From assembly GCA_905200565.1 (NCBI GenBank), contig CAJKKX010000178.1, positions 1 to 5,614 on the forward strand: 5,614 nucleotides of DNA, written 5' to 3'. The position numbers and the translations under genes were made by a program. Position 1 is the first letter of the stretch; each line of letters starts with the position of its first letter. Below, in pieces: positions 5,534-5,614 of this stretch. This DNA is from an uncultured Lachnospiraceae bacterium (lineage in GTDB: Bacteria > Bacillota_A > Clostridia > Lachnospirales > Lachnospiraceae). A model generated the notes under the pieces. The model was not told the origin of the DNA. It was given only the letters and a program-made list of their open reading frames with translations, and made no database searches.

Positions 5534-5614
5534 CTATTTCAGGTAACTATTCAGCCATGCAGCCAGATGCGGCATATGAGCGGCGCAAGCTTGCTTGCAG
5601 AGCACATGATGTGC
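5534..5614 (-). other. C-terminal reading-frame tail or palindrome-rich repeat at the window edge
   Basis: On the minus strand a frame is open from the window edge for 26 codons and ends at TAG (5534-5536), its last residues reading MPHLAAWLNSYLK. It could be the end of an upstream gene, 21 bases before the glnA -35 box. The DNA is also unusually rich in inverted repeats: GCACAT-G-ATGTGC (5602-5614), CAAGCTTG (5586-5593) and CATATG (5573-5578), which instead suggests a structured intergenic repeat. No protein family is recognised and the window cuts it off, so the two readings cannot be separated here. Confidence 0.3.

Overview
The window looks like a chromosomal segment of a low-to-mid GC Gram-positive anaerobe, most likely class Clostridia and plausibly Lachnospiraceae. 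This rests on an ammonia-dependent AsnA, a GSI-alpha glutamine synthetase closely resembling the Bacillus type, an ANTAR regulator directly behind glnA (an arrangement known in clostridia), the DapL aminotransferase route to diaminopimelate, strong AGGAGG-type ribosome binding sites and sigma-A promoters with 17-base spacers. No mobile element, tRNA, rRNA or CRISPR array is visible.

Layout. Bases 1-117 are an upstream edge with no convincing gene. asnA (184-1194, plus strand) has its own sigma-A promoter at 118-146. It ends at a long hairpin terminator (1199-1241) that is also T-rich on the other strand, so it can serve the convergent minus-strand genes. These read right to left: glnA (5390-4062), an ANTAR-domain antiterminator resembling clostridial NitR/GlnR-type proteins (3991-3443, TTG start), dapF (3370-2534) and dapL (2473-1259). 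Gaps are 60-72 bases and no strong terminator lies between them, so all four can be one transcript, possibly with a weak internal promoter before dapF. At the right edge a 26-codon reading-frame tail or palindrome-rich repeat (5534-5614) precedes the glnA promoter.

How it works together. GlnA makes glutamine from glutamate and ammonia, and AsnA makes asparagine from aspartate and ammonia. DapL uses glutamate as amino donor to make LL-diaminopimelate, which DapF epimerises to meso-diaminopimelate for peptidoglycan and lysine. The theme is ammonia assimilation and its use in amino acids and cell wall.

The most interesting part is the glnA leader. A near-consensus promoter (5484-5512) is followed by an intrinsic terminator (5437-5469) placed before the glnA ribosome binding site. 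The left arm of that terminator can instead form a small hairpin with loop AAAGGC, matching the A1/G4 hexaloop signature of ANTAR RNA targets. With the ANTAR gene directly downstream, this suggests autogenous control of glnA and its regulator by antitermination. The first of the usual two hexaloop hairpins is not visible, so the site is either unusual or coincidental.
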